A stretch of 64,000 bases of DNA, taken from positions 224,427-288,426 of the forward strand of contig NZ_FNEI01000002.1 in the NCBI RefSeq assembly GCF_900099975.1, written 5' to 3'. The stretch comes from Arthrobacter cupressi (GTDB taxonomy: Bacteria; Actinomycetota; Actinomycetes; Actinomycetales; Micrococcaceae). The notes beneath the pieces are model-generated. The model was not told the DNA's origin. It did no database searches and was given only the letters and a program-made list of their open reading frames with translations. The translations under genes were made by a program, and so were the position numbers. Below, piece after piece: positions 9,122 to 18,263 of the stretch (positions are counted from its first letter, which is position 1; each line of letters begins with the position of its first letter).

Positions 9122-10357
9122 ATGACCCAGATGAACCCAGCCCCCGAAAACGAAAAGCAAGGGACTCCGACGTCCGGGCAGTCCTCCCCGGCGGCAGGTA
9201 CCGCGGCCCAGACCGGCGGGGCCCAGAGCGGCGGGGCGTCGGCCGCCCAGGCTCAGGCAAGCCGGGCGCAGGCCGTTGCCGGCCCGTTCACGGTCCGCGA
9301 CATCGTGGTTTTCGCCGCCGTCCTGCTGCTGTTCGTGGCCTCCCTGCTTCCGATGTTCGGCCCCTACAACCTCTGGAGCATCAGCAACCTCTTCTTCCTG
9401 GGCCTGGGCATCATCCTGCCGGTGACCGTGGCCGGATTGTTCGTGACCCGCCGCCTGCAGCCGCAGAGTCCGTTGCGGATCGGGTCGTTGTCGGTTGACC
9501 AGTTCGCCTCCGTGGTGGGGTCGTTCTCCGTTGCCCTCTACTTCCTGACCATCGTCGTCGACTTCAGTGCGTCGCTTCTGCTCGGCCTCTTCGGGGCGCT
9601 TGCCTTGCTGGCCGCGACCGTGCTGGCCCCCCACGTCCCGATCCTGCGCGACGACTTCAAGGGCCGCGCCGAGTCCGCCGCCCACCTCGTGGCGCGTGAC
9701 GCCGTCGAGCCCGTCCGCAAGCCGGCCGCGCCAAGGCCGGCCAAGAAGGCGGCGCGCCCCGCCGCCGTCCCGGCCGCAGCCGGACCTGTTGCCGGGGCGC
9801 CCGCCTCGGGCGGCCCGTTCGCAGTGGTCCCGACGCCGGCTGCTCCCGTTGCGCCCGGTCCTGCCGTTGCGCCCGGTCCTGCCGCAGCGCCGGAGCGTAC
9901 TGCCGCGCCCGCGCCTTCCGCTGCTGCCGCGAGCACGCCGTCCGCTGTGTCCGAACCTTCCACTGCGACCGGTGAAAGCAGGACGGAAGACTCCGAGGGT
10001 GGCACGCCCGCCGCGGGCGCGGCCGGGACCCCGGAAGCGCCCGCGGCTGCCCGGGAGATCCCGGCAACCATGGCCCACCCCGTCGTCGACCGCGCCCGCT
10101 CCGCGGAACCGATCGGTGCCACGGTGGATCCGGCCAGCCGTCCCGAGGAATCCGAGGAACCTGGCTATGAGGCCTTCTGGTTCGCAGTACCCCAGCCGCG
10201 TGTCGCGGTCAATGAGCACACCGGCGCCCCGGCTTTTACGGTCGAGCCGGGCGGCTGGGTGCTCGCCCTCGAAGACAGGGGTGAGGAGTTCCTCGTCCAG
10301 AACACCGACGGAAGGCTCGGCGTCCTGCGCGACCTCAGCCACATCGAACGCGGCTGA
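9122..10357 (+). CDS. Membrane protein with Ala/Pro-rich linker, unknown function
   Basis: The protein has 411 residues. The architecture is a hydrophilic Gly/Ala/Gln N-terminus (about 1-60), four hydrophobic segments (about 60-175) and a short basic stretch. A long Ala/Pro linker with repeated [17 protein letters not shown]-like units follows. The last 65 residues form a compact soluble domain beginning [14 protein letters not shown] and ending [20 protein letters not shown] upstream supports the ATG. It precedes nth by 11 nt and may share its transcript. I do not recognise a characterised family. The C-terminal domain resembles tails of other actinobacterial membrane proteins, but no function can be assigned. 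Confidence 0.8.
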   Translation: MTQMNPAPENEKQGTPTSGQSSPAAGTAAQTGGAQSGGASAAQAQASRAQAVAGPFTVRDIVVFAAVLLLFVASLLPMFGPYNLWSISNLFFLGLGIILPVTVAGLFVTRRLQPQSPLRIGSLSVDQFASVVGSFSVALYFLTIVVDFSASLLLGLFGALALLAATVLAPHVPILRDDFKGRAESAAHLVARDAVEPVRKPAAPRPAKKAARPAAVPAAAGPVAGAPASGGPFAVVPTPAAPVAPGPAVAPGPAAAPERTAAPAPSAAAASTPSAVSEPSTATGESRTEDSEGGTPAAGAAGTPEAPAAAREIPATMAHPVVDRARSAEPIGATVDPASRPEESEEPGYEAFWFAVPQPRVAVNEHTGAPAFTVEPGGWVLALEDRGEEFLVQNTDGRLGVLRDLSHIERG

Positions 10358-10368
10358 ACAGGATCACC

Positions 10369-11172
10369 GTGCCCGCCGTCGTCGAGACACCGCTGGCGCT
10401 CAAGCGCCGAGCCCGCAGGATCAACAAGGAACTTGCGGAGAAGTACCCGTATGCCCATGCGGAACTCGATTTCCGCAACCCCTTCGAACTGGTCATTGCC
10501 ACGGTGCTTTCCGCACAGACCACCGATGTCCTGGTCAACCAGGTCACTAAGATCCTCTTCGCTAAGTATCCCGACGCGCGGGCGATGGCCGAGGCGGATC
10601 CGGCCGAGCTGGAGGCCATCCTGCAGCCCACGGGTTTTTTCCGGGCCAAGGCGAAGAACGTGCTGGCGCTCAGCACGAGGCTGGTGGACGAGTTCGACGG
10701 CGAGGTGCCCGGCCGGTTGGAAGACCTGGTGACACTTCCCGGCGTCGGGCGCAAGACGGCGAACGTGGTGCTGGGGAATGCGTTCGGCGTTCCCGGGATC
10801 ACGGTGGACACCCATTTCGGCAGGCTCGCCCGCAGGTTTGGCTGGACGGACTCCGAGGATCCCGTGAAGATCGAATTCGACGTCGCGGAACTGTTCGAGC
10901 CGCGGGACTGGACCATGTTGTCCCACCGCGTGGTCTTCCACGGGCGAAGGATCTGCCACGCCCGGCGGCCCGCCTGCGGGGCCTGCCCGGTCGCCAACTG
11001 GTGTCCCAGCTACGGCACCGGCGAAACGGACCCGGCCAAGGCCGCCAAGCTGCTCAAGTACGAGCTGGCGCCCGGGCAGGAGGCCCTGCTCGACAAGCTG
11101 CTGGCCGAGACCTCCCGCGCCGCCGAGATCCGCATGGAATCCCAGCTGGAACTGAAGCGGTCCCGCCGATGA
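10369..11172 (+). CDS. nth: Endonuclease III
   Basis: The protein has 267 residues. It is a bifunctional DNA glycosylase/AP lyase that removes oxidised pyrimidines. The helix-hairpin-helix [13 protein letters not shown] contains catalytic K129, and D147 follows in TVDTHF. The [4Fe-4S] ligands are C196, C203, C206 and C212 (C-x6-C-x2-C-x5-C). The start is GTG with AGGA upstream. The next gene overlaps by ATGA, so NUDIX translation is coupled. Mycobacteria keep nth near a NUDIX gene, supporting a conserved housekeeping block. Confidence 0.96.
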   Translation: MPAVVETPLALKRRARRINKELAEKYPYAHAELDFRNPFELVIATVLSAQTTDVLVNQVTKILFAKYPDARAMAEADPAELEAILQPTGFFRAKAKNVLALSTRLVDEFDGEVPGRLEDLVTLPGVGRKTANVVLGNAFGVPGITVDTHFGRLARRFGWTDSEDPVKIEFDVAELFEPRDWTMLSHRVVFHGRRICHARRPACGACPVANWCPSYGTGETDPAKAAKLLKYELAPGQEALLDKLLAETSRAAEIRMESQLELKRSRR

Positions 11173-11849
11173 CGGCTCTCGGGGACCTGCTGTACCTGGT
11201 GTCCCGGATCGAAACCGGTGACCACCCGGCGTCCGATCCGCGGATCGCGGTGGACGAGGTCGACGCCGACGCGGCCCGGAGAGCCGCCGTGCTGATGCTT
11301 TTCGGGGTGCTCGACGACGTTCCGGCCAAATCTTCCAAGGACGTGGTGCCGGCGGACCTGGACGTCCTGCTCCTGGAACGCGCCCACACCCTGGGTGACC
11401 ATCCGGGACAGGTGGCGTTTCCCGGCGGGAGCATCGACCCGGGGGACGGGTCGGCGGTGGCGGCGGCGCTCCGCGAAGCCGTCGAGGAAACCGGGCTGGA
11501 CATCGCCGGCGTGCAGGTGCTGGGCGCGATGCCGGACGTCGGGCTGAGCCGCAGCAATTTCGTCGTGACGCCCGTGCTGGCGTGGTGGGCGTCGCCGTCG
11601 CCGGTTCGCGTGGTCGATTATGCCGAGTCCGCCCAGGTGTTCCGGGTCCCGGTGCGGGACCTGCTGGATCCGGTCAACCGTTACACGGGTACCCTCAGCC
11701 GCGGCGGAAGGACCTTCACCAGCCCGGTGTTCCTGGTGAACGGCGTGGTGGTCTGGGGCTTCACAGCCATGGTGCTCAATGGCTTGTTCGATGCCCTGGG
11801 CTGGACCATTCCCTGGGACGAGGAACGGCTGCACCAGATCCGGCTGTGA
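11169..11849 (+). CDS. CoA-type NUDIX hydrolase
   Basis: The protein has 226 residues. The sequence [27 protein letters not shown] is followed by [11 protein letters not shown]. This combines the NudL/CoAse signature (LLxxRA...[10 protein letters not shown]..D..D) with the NUDIX box REAxEExGL. Such enzymes hydrolyse CoA or acyl-CoA to phosphopantetheine and 3',5'-ADP using Mg2+ or Mn2+. The first Glu of the canonical NUDIX box is replaced, which is usual in this subgroup. The start overlaps the nth stop (ATGA). The gene ends 3 nt before the convergent yegP-like gene. Confidence 0.88.
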   Translation: MTALGDLLYLVSRIETGDHPASDPRIAVDEVDADAARRAAVLMLFGVLDDVPAKSSKDVVPADLDVLLLERAHTLGDHPGQVAFPGGSIDPGDGSAVAAALREAVEETGLDIAGVQVLGAMPDVGLSRSNFVVTPVLAWWASPSPVRVVDYAESAQVFRVPVRDLLDPVNRYTGTLSRGGRTFTSPVFLVNGVVVWGFTAMVLNGLFDALGWTIPWDEERLHQIRL

Positions 11850-11852
11850 CCC

Positions 11853-12035
11853 CTACTTGGTGCAGTCCACGACGAAGCCGGTGGCGGCGTTTTCCCGGAC
11901 CGCGTTGATTCCCGCCACGGCCGCGCTGAGCTGCTTGAACTGGGGCGACTCGGCCACCAGGGTGCCGTCTGCCGCAGTGAGCCTGAAACGGTACGCGCCG
12001 TCGTTGCCCCTAAGAATTTCGAATCGTCCAGCCAC
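11853..12035 (-). CDS. YegP/DUF1508-family small protein
   Basis: The protein has 60 residues and consists of one DUF1508 domain: GRFEILRGNDGAYRFRLTA, then DGTLVAESPQF and AVAGINAVRENA. E. coli YegP carries two such domains in tandem; this one is single. The GTG start at 12035 is chosen because AAGGGGGA lies about 8 nt upstream and the family begins right at this point. The longer in-frame reading upstream looks non-coding. The function of the family is unknown. Confidence 0.8.
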   Translation of the reverse strand: MAGRFEILRGNDGAYRFRLTAADGTLVAESPQFKQLSAAVAGINAVRENAATGFVVDCTK

Positions 12036-12301
12036 GGTGCTGTCCCCCTTGCATATCCATGAATCCCCCCGCGGCCGGTTGCTTCGGTCCGCGTCCTTCG
12101 AGGCTAACGAGTCGCAGGCGGCGCCGAAAGCTACTGTGAGGTAGGTTACAGCGGGCGTCGGTGCCGGGGTCTTGATGCGTCTCTTGACTGGCATTGGCTG
12201 GCGTGGCGTGGTTATCGACCGGGCTGTCGAGCGGCGGTTTCGGAAGCCCGCGGTAGCAGGAGCGGGTGGAACGGAGCCGGCGGATCGCCAGCCGGAGGCC
12301 G

Positions 12302-13987
12302 CTACTTGGCCTGGTCGTAGGAATCTACGACGGCGACCGTCACCGGAAATTCCAGCGGAACCGTCCCGAACAGCAGGTCCGTCGCGGCGGCCGCCGCCTC
12401 CTCGACCGCCCGGACACAGGCCTGGACGGCCGCCTCCGGGGCGTGGACCATGACCTCGTCGTGCAGGAAGAAAACGAGTTCACCCGTCGGCGAACCGGCC
12501 GCTCCCAAGGCCCAAAGCCGCCGTCGCAGTTCGGCGAGCCAGCAGGACGCCCAGTCCGCGGCGGAACCCTGGACCACAAAATTCCGGGTGAAGCGGCCTC
12601 GCGAACGGGCCAGGTTGTCGGCGCGGCGCTGCTCTTCCGCCGTTGTCGAACGCTGGCTCCGCAACCACCGTTCCGACGGCGGCGGGCTGCTGCGCCCGAG
12701 GCGGGACGTGACGGTGCGGCCGGCTTCGCCGTCTCGCGCCGCCTGCTCCACATAGCCCACCGCGCGCGGATAGGTGCGGGCGAGCTGCGGCATGAGGCGA
12801 CCGGATTCGCCGGTGGTGGCGCCGTACATCGCCCCGAGCATCGCGATCTTGGCCTTCGACCGGTCGCCGCCGAACCCCTGGGCAGCGATGCCGGCGTACA
12901 GGTCCTTGCCGCGCGCGGCTTCGGCCAGGCGCGGGTCCTGGGCGAGGGCGGCGAGGACCCGGGGCTCGAGCTGTGCGGCGTCGGCGACGATCAGTTTGTG
13001 GCCCGGATCCGCGTGCACGGCCCCGCGGATTTGCTTCGGTATCTGCAGGGCCCCGCCGCCCCGGGAGGCCCAGCGGCCGGAAACGACCCCGCCCACCACG
13101 TACTCGGGCCGGAAACGGCCGCCGCTGACCCAGGCATCCAGCCAGGCCCAGCCGTTCGCCGTGAACAAGCGGGAGAGTTTCTTGTACTCCAGCAGCGGCC
13201 CGATCGCCGGATGCGTGGACTCCTTGAGTTCCCATTGCCTGGTCGAGCTGACCTCGATGCCGTTGCGGTGCAGGGCGCGGATCAGGTCCTGCGGGGAGTC
13301 CGGGTTGAGCTTCGGGGAGTTGAGGAGCGCTCGGAGCTCGATGCACAGCGATTCCAGGGCGGCGGGGCGGTGGCCGGGAGCCGGCCGCAGGCCCAGGTGC
13401 CTGCGCAGGATCTCCTCGTGCAGGGATTCCCGCCAGGGCACACCGCTGTGCTGCATTTCCGCGGCGATCATGGCGCCGGCGGATTCGGCGGCGAGGAGCA
13501 GCTGGAGGCGCTGGCGGTGTCCGTCTGCGGCTTCCTTCACGGCCTGCTGCTGCGCGGCGAACTCCGTGCGGAGTTCCTCCGGGCCGGGCGCCCGGTTGTG
13601 AGCTGCGGGCGCCTCGAAAAGGGCTCCCTGGTCCGCGGGCGGTGGCGGCGGAGCGAACGCCTTCACCATGCCGCTTTCCTCATCGACGGCGGGCTGGGAG
13701 GCGTTCCGGGCGTAGTCGGTATGCGCGGTGAACTCGGAGAACGCCAGGATGGTGCGGCACAGGCTGAGGTCATGGCACCGCTCCAGCCGCACCCCGGCGT
13801 CGAGCAGCGCCGGGTACCAGTCCTGGGTACGGTTCCAGATCCAGCGCGGCCGCCTGCTTTCCAGGCCGCGCACGACGGCGGGAAGTTCCGTGAGGCCGGT
13901 GGGCTGCGGTTCGGAAAGGGCCGTTCCCTCGGCGCTGGTTTCCTGGATGGCTGCCCCCTGCGGGTGGGCGGCGAGCAGCAGATACAT
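12302..13987 (-). CDS. Orphan family-A DNA polymerase (PolA-like, exonuclease domain degenerate)
   Basis: The protein has 561 residues from the ATG at 13987. The C-terminal half carries all polymerase motifs: A (ADAAQLEPR, D336), B (RSKAKIAMLGAMYG, residues 376-389) and C (FFLHDEV, H509-D510-E511). The N-terminal part matches the layout of actinobacterial proteins named bifunctional 3'-5' exonuclease/DNA polymerase. However, the DEDD exonuclease motifs of Pol I (such as DTE) are not visible, and there is no 5'-nuclease domain. It is much shorter than Pol I (about 900 residues). It is probably an accessory repair polymerase. The gene is divergent from the Tad cluster. The start is uncertain because no clear ribosome site is seen. 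Confidence 0.85.
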   Translation of the reverse strand: MYLLLAAHPQGAAIQETSAEGTALSEPQPTGLTELPAVVRGLESRRPRWIWNRTQDWYPALLDAGVRLERCHDLSLCRTILAFSEFTAHTDYARNASQPAVDEESGMVKAFAPPPPPADQGALFEAPAAHNRAPGPEELRTEFAAQQQAVKEAADGHRQRLQLLLAAESAGAMIAAEMQHSGVPWRESLHEEILRRHLGLRPAPGHRPAALESLCIELRALLNSPKLNPDSPQDLIRALHRNGIEVSSTRQWELKESTHPAIGPLLEYKKLSRLFTANGWAWLDAWVSGGRFRPEYVVGGVVSGRWASRGGGALQIPKQIRGAVHADPGHKLIVADAAQLEPRVLAALAQDPRLAEAARGKDLYAGIAAQGFGGDRSKAKIAMLGAMYGATTGESGRLMPQLARTYPRAVGYVEQAARDGEAGRTVTSRLGRSSPPPSERWLRSQRSTTAEEQRRADNLARSRGRFTRNFVVQGSAADWASCWLAELRRRLWALGAAGSPTGELVFFLHDEVMVHAPEAAVQACVRAVEEAAAAATDLLFGTVPLEFPVTVAVVDSYDQAK

Positions 13988-14161
13988 GATGACAATTTTG
14001 CCCTGCGTGGTGGGGCTGGCCTGCGCATTCAGGACAGGGGGGTGTCCTGGATGCGGCGGGGACTGTTGCACTGTTCCTCCACAGGGCCGGCTTCCGCCGG
14101 CTTGTCCACATAGCCGCGCGCGGTCCTTCCGGCCGGCGCCCGCCCTGCGGACAGTGGCTTC

Positions 14162-15373
14162 ATGAGCAGGCACCACATCCAGGACGAAGACGGCGCGGGT
14201 GCGTACCCGCTGGAAACCCCGCGGGCGGGGCCCGGAATGCTGGCGGGGACGGCGACGGTTCCCCGTCGGGAAAAGCGGCGGGAGCCCCCGCGGGCACCGG
14301 GCAGTTCCTCCGAAACGCCCTGGGTGCCCGCCGAGGGCGTGGACGTGCTGCTGGTGAGTGCAAATCCCAGGCTCCGGGCCGAAACCGAAAGGGTCGTTGC
14401 CGCACTCGGTGCCGGACTGCGGATTGCGGGCAGCGCGGAAGAAGCAGTGCCGTCTTGGGACTCCGCCGGGACGCTCCTGCTCGGCAGCGACATCCGCGAA
14501 CTACCGCCCCGCCGTCGGGCTCCTGCCATCCTGCTGGGATTGGCGGGCGAGGGGGACGGGCTGTGGCAGCTTGCCGCCGTCCTGGGGGCCGAGCGGGTCG
14601 CCGTGCTGCCGGACGGAGCTGCGTGGCTGGCCGAACATCTCAGCAGGTCGCAGTCGCCGGAGCCCGGAGGGCTGGTCCTCGGCCTCACGGGAGCGTGCGG
14701 CGGCGCAGGCGCGTCGACGGCCGCCGTCTGGCTGGCCCAGGAAGCGTCAACGCAGGGGGTCCGGACAATCCTCATCGACGGTGATCCCCGCGGCGGCGGG
14801 CTGGAACTCAGCCTGGCGGCCGAGGAAACTCCGGGCCTGCGCTGGCCGGACCTTGCCGACGCAAAAGGCAGCATCGATCCCGAGCAGCTCGCCGGGTCCC
14901 TCCCGTCGGCCGGCGGCTTCGCCTTTCTCTCCTGGCCGGGAAAACGGGACGCGGCCGGCCAGCCCGATGCCATGGCCGTGGCCGCCGTCATGGATGCCGC
15001 ACGGCGGGCCTTCGAACTCGTCATCGTGGATATCGGCCGCGGCACGGAATCCCTGCGGGCCTTTGCCTGGGATTGCGACCGGATCCTCGTGCTGGCCCCC
15101 GCCCAGTTGCGGGCAGCCGTGGCCGCTGCCCGGCTTCTCGAGGACCTGCCGCCGGTCGAAGCAGCCCTTGTGGTGCGAGGCGGCAAGGGCAGCGCCCTGG
15201 ACGGGAGCTTCATCGCCGAGTCCCTGGGTCTCCGTCTGCAGGCGGTGCTGCCCGAACTGCGGGGCACCGTAGCCGCGGCGGAATCCGGCCGGCTGCTGGA
15301 CCACGGGAAACGCCGCGCCGTACGGCGCTTCGCCGCCCCGGTACTCGATCTCCTTGAGGATGGTCCGGCATGA
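14162..15373 (+). CDS. CpaE-like ParA/MinD ATPase of helicase/secretion neighbourhood (Ssd type)
   Basis: The protein has 403 residues. It has an N-terminal receiver-like region (about 58-160, VDVLLVSANPRLRAETE) and then a MinD/ParA-fold domain starting LVLGLTGACGGAGASTAAV. It matches the CpaE-like protein of the Tad/helicase neighbourhood (M. tuberculosis Rv3660c, Ssd). Its deviant Walker A lacks both signature lysines (CGGAGAST rather than KGGxGKT), as I recall for this subfamily. The likely role is localisation of the pilus machine or septum regulation. It is the first gene of a seven-gene operon and overlaps the next gene by ATGA. Confidence 0.88.
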   Translation: MSRHHIQDEDGAGAYPLETPRAGPGMLAGTATVPRREKRREPPRAPGSSSETPWVPAEGVDVLLVSANPRLRAETERVVAALGAGLRIAGSAEEAVPSWDSAGTLLLGSDIRELPPRRRAPAILLGLAGEGDGLWQLAAVLGAERVAVLPDGAAWLAEHLSRSQSPEPGGLVLGLTGACGGAGASTAAVWLAQEASTQGVRTILIDGDPRGGGLELSLAAEETPGLRWPDLADAKGSIDPEQLAGSLPSAGGFAFLSWPGKRDAAGQPDAMAVAAVMDAARRAFELVIVDIGRGTESLRAFAWDCDRILVLAPAQLRAAVAAARLLEDLPPVEAALVVRGGKGSALDGSFIAESLGLRLQAVLPELRGTVAAAESGRLLDHGKRRAVRRFAAPVLDLLEDGPA

Positions 15374-16674
15374 GCCAGGAGCGCCGCAGCGAACGCACCC
15401 GCCGCGACAGACGCCTCGATGCCGCCCTTCTGGAGAGTGTGCGGGAAACAGTGATGTCCGACGCCGGCCCCGTCACCCCGTCACGCGTGGCCGCGGCCGT
15501 GCACGCCACCGGGCGGCTGCTGGGCACCGCGGGAGCGCTGGCCGCCGTCGACACCATCAGCGCGGAACTGAACGGGCTGGGCCCGCTGCAACAACTGGTC
15601 CGTGACCCCGCGGTTACGGACATCTTCGTGAACGGCCCGGATTCCGTCTGGTCCGACCGCGGAAGGGGATTGGAACGGACAGAGGTCCGTTTCGACAGCG
15701 AAGACCAGGTCCGTGCCTTGGCGGCACGGCTCGTGGCTGCCGGCGGGCGGCGGCTCGACGACGGCTCACCCTGCGTGGACGTCCGGCTTACGGGCGGGTA
15801 CCGCGTGCACGCCGTGCTGCCGCCGATTTCCACCGCCGGCACCCTGCTCTCCGTGCGGATCCGGCGGGAGGAAGTCTTCACCCTCGACGAACTGCGGGCA
15901 GGCGGCATGTTCGACGCCGGCACGCAGCGCGTCCTCGAAGCGATCGTGGAGCGCCGCCTGAGCTTCCTGATCAGCGGCGCCACAGGGTCCGGCAAGACCA
16001 CCCTGCTTTCCAGCCTGCTGGGCCTGTGCGCCCCTTTCGAACGGCTCGTCCTCATCGAAGACGCCGCCGAACTGAACCCTGTCCATCCGCATGTGGTTTC
16101 CCTTGAATCCCGGCACGGGAACCTTGAAGGCGGCGGCGTGCTGGACCTCGGCGAACTGGTCCGGCAGGCCCTCCGCATGCGGCCCGACCGGCTCATCGTC
16201 GGTGAATGCCGGGGCAGTGAGGTCCGGGAGTTGTTGACGGCGCTCAACACCGGGCACACCGGGGGAGGTGGCACCATCCATGCCAACACGGCGTCCGCCG
16301 TTCCCGCCCGCATCGTCGCTCTTGGCGCGCTCGCCGGTCTCAGCCAGGAAGCGGTCCGGCTCCAGGTCGCGAGCGCCCTGGACGTCGTCATCCACGTGGA
16401 ACGTACTCCGGCGGGCAGAAGCATCCGCTGCATCGGCTTGCTCCTGGAAACGCCGTCCGGCCAGGCCGTGGTTCCGGCGCTGGAACTGCGCGGCAGGTCG
16501 ATGGCCGCCGGACCGGCGTGGCCGGAACTGGCCGGAAGGCTCGGGCTCGCTGTCTTGGAGGAGGTGGCGGGAGAACCGGCGGTTCCTGAGGAGGTGGCGG
16601 GAGAACCGGCCGTTCCTGAGGGGGTGGCGGGAGAGGCCCCGCCGCCGGCGGCCCGCCTGGAGATGACGGCATGA
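15370..16674 (+). CDS. TadA/CpaF secretion ATPase
   Basis: The protein has 434 residues, of the VirB11/TadA hexameric ATPase family that powers Tad/Flp pilus assembly from the cytoplasm. The Walker A motif is GATGSGKT (203-210), the Walker B region is DRLIVGECRG (273-282) and the His box is GGGTIHANTASA (about 299-310). The N-terminal domain ends with NGPDSVWSDRGRG. The C-terminus is extended by a decapeptide repeat, EEVAGEPAVP, present two and a half times. It overlaps both neighbours by ATGA. Confidence 0.93.
   Translation: MSQERRSERTRRDRRLDAALLESVRETVMSDAGPVTPSRVAAAVHATGRLLGTAGALAAVDTISAELNGLGPLQQLVRDPAVTDIFVNGPDSVWSDRGRGLERTEVRFDSEDQVRALAARLVAAGGRRLDDGSPCVDVRLTGGYRVHAVLPPISTAGTLLSVRIRREEVFTLDELRAGGMFDAGTQRVLEAIVERRLSFLISGATGSGKTTLLSSLLGLCAPFERLVLIEDAAELNPVHPHVVSLESRHGNLEGGGVLDLGELVRQALRMRPDRLIVGECRGSEVRELLTALNTGHTGGGGTIHANTASAVPARIVALGALAGLSQEAVRLQVASALDVVIHVERTPAGRSIRCIGLLLETPSGQAVVPALELRGRSMAAGPAWPELAGRLGLAVLEEVAGEPAVPEEVAGEPAVPEGVAGEAPPPAARLEMTA
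16561..16637 (+). repeat. 30-bp tandem repeat in tadA 3' end
   Basis: Two 30-bp units (16561-16590 and 16591-16620, beginning GAGGTGGCGGGAGAACCGGC) differ at one position. A partial third unit runs to 16637. The period is a multiple of three, so it encodes an in-frame EVAGEPAVPE-type repeat in the disordered TadA tail. Copy number is likely to vary between strains. Confidence 0.9.
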
Positions 16675-17450
16675 CCGTCCTGCTGGTTCTCGCCCTCGCG
16701 GCCTCGGCCTGGCTGGCCATCGGCTGTCTCCCCGGGCCGGGCCGCGGGATGGAACGTACCGCGGGCAGTAACAAGCCGGCAGGCCCGGGGCGCCGCCGGT
16801 CCCGCAAGGAAGCAGACCTGCCGCTTGCGGTCCTGGTCCAGCAGCTGGCGGCCCTGTTGCGGGGCGGGCGGTCCGCATCCCGGTTGTGGGAAGAAGCCTG
16901 GATCGTGCACGGCCACCCCGATGAAACATCCGGAGCCGGGGGCAGCGGAAACCGCCAGCTTAGGCAAGGCCTCTCGAACGAATCCGTCGCAGTGCTCGCC
17001 GCCGCCCGCTCGGCCTCGATGCTGGGCGTCCCCGCTGCCGCGGCCATCCGGACGGCCTCTGCATCACCGCGGATCCGCCCGAGGGAACGGCGGATCTGGG
17101 GCGAACTTGCGGATTGCCTGGACCTCGCCCAAGCGAGCGGGTGCCCCCTTGCCGATGTCCTCGGCCGCTATGCGGCGCACCTTGAAGCGGAAGACGACGC
17201 CGAGGCCGCCAGGCAGACTGCCCTGGCCGGGCCGAAAGCGACCGTCCGGCTGCTGAGTTGGTTGCCCTTGTTCGGACTCGCGCTGGGTACGGTGCTGGGC
17301 GTGGATCCGCTCGGTATCCTGCTCGGCAACCCGTTCGGCCTCGCCGCGCTCGGTGCAGGAATCGTCCTGACTGTGGCCGGGCGGGGGTGGTCGATGCGGC
17401 TGGTGCGGGCGGCCACCGGCGACTACGTCGAATCGCCGGGGAGACGCTGA
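16671..17450 (+). CDS. TadB-like type II secretion F-domain membrane protein
   Basis: The protein has 259 residues. It has an N-terminal hydrophobic segment and a basic region, then a helical T2SS-F cytoplasmic domain (LAVLVQQLAALLRGGRSASRLW ... LADCLDLAQASGCPLADVLGRYA). Two membrane spans near the C-terminus contain WLPLFGLALGTVLGVDPLGIL. It is an inner-membrane platform protein that works with TadA. The start overlaps tadA (ATGA) and the stop overlaps the tadC start (TGATG). Confidence 0.85.
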   Translation: MTVLLVLALAASAWLAIGCLPGPGRGMERTAGSNKPAGPGRRRSRKEADLPLAVLVQQLAALLRGGRSASRLWEEAWIVHGHPDETSGAGGSGNRQLRQGLSNESVAVLAAARSASMLGVPAAAAIRTASASPRIRPRERRIWGELADCLDLAQASGCPLADVLGRYAAHLEAEDDAEAARQTALAGPKATVRLLSWLPLFGLALGTVLGVDPLGILLGNPFGLAALGAGIVLTVAGRGWSMRLVRAATGDYVESPGRR

Positions 17451-18121
17451 TGGGTGAAATGCTGCCGGCCGGCCTAGTCGCGGCGTCCTTGTTTATCGCA
17501 GCTGTCCTGGCCTTCCCGGGCTCAGACGGAGTCCGCCGTCGGGCCGTCGTCCATCGGCTGCGAAACTCAACGGCAGAACAGGACCCGGGCCGCCGTGGCG
17601 GCGCCACCGCACATGAAGGCGCCACCGCGCATGAAGGACGGGACGGGAGTGGCAGGGGCGGAGCCGCGGCCGGCAGCGGTTACCGGGGTTTGGAAAGCAC
17701 CGCGATCATGATCGAACTTGTTGCTGCGGCCCTCGAATCCGGAGCCAGCCTCGGCCGCGTCCTGGAACTGCTTACGTCCTGCTCCGCACCTGCCGTCCGC
17801 GATTCCCTGCGGCCGGTGGTGGCTGCACTGGCCATCGGGGCCGATTGGGAAACAGCCTGGCGAAGTTCCGCCGTCCGGAATCCCGTGGCCCTTCGTCTGA
17901 GGGACTCGCTGGCCTTTGCCGCCCTCACCGGTGCACCCTCGTCCGCGGTCCTCTATGCCCAGGCTGCCCGGTTGCGACGGGAGGAGTTCCGGGCCGCGGA
18001 ACGCCGGGCCGCGGCACTGGGCGTGAAGCTCGTGGTTCCGCTTGGCCTGTGTTCCCTGCCGGCCTTCCTTTGCCTCGGGGTGGTCCCCGTGCTGCTTGCC
18101 ATGCTCCCGTCCGGCCCCTGA
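17450..18121 (+). CDS. TadC-like type II secretion F-domain membrane protein
   Basis: The protein has 223 residues. It has one N-terminal span and a linker carrying a duplicated GATAHE unit (18-bp DNA repeat near 17600). The F-type domain follows (IELVAAALESGASLGRVLELL ... SLAFAALTGAPSSAVL), with C-terminal spans. It is shorter than proteobacterial TadC but typical of the actinobacterial helicase-neighbourhood version. The ATG at 17450 overlaps the tadB stop by one base, and GGGGAGA supports it. Confidence 0.82.
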   Translation: MGEMLPAGLVAASLFIAAVLAFPGSDGVRRRAVVHRLRNSTAEQDPGRRGGATAHEGATAHEGRDGSGRGGAAAGSGYRGLESTAIMIELVAAALESGASLGRVLELLTSCSAPAVRDSLRPVVAALAIGADWETAWRSSAVRNPVALRLRDSLAFAALTGAPSSAVLYAQAARLRREEFRAAERRAAALGVKLVVPLGLCSLPAFLCLGVVPVLLAMLPSGP

Positions 18122-18263
18122 AGCCGCCACCAGTTCTCCTCCACACGGAGAAGCCCGGAGAGTTTTCCACTTACGGAAACCCCCTTCTTACCGCAGAAAG
18201 TCACACAGGGAAGAGTCGGAACCAGCCGGCAACACCGCCCGGCACAGAGAAAGGAAAGCGAAA

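Noticed and set aside
8984-10342. 452-codon minus-strand frame opposite the membrane protein gene
   Set aside because: It is Arg/Gly low-complexity, has no ribosome site, and arises from the Ala/Pro linker of the plus-strand gene.
12266-14113. 615-codon plus frame opposite the polymerase gene
   Set aside because: The minus strand carries the polymerase motifs A, B and C; this frame has none.
15210-16967. 585-codon minus frame opposite tadA
   Set aside because: It overlaps tadA with its Walker motifs; the translation is Ser/Arg/Pro-rich filler.
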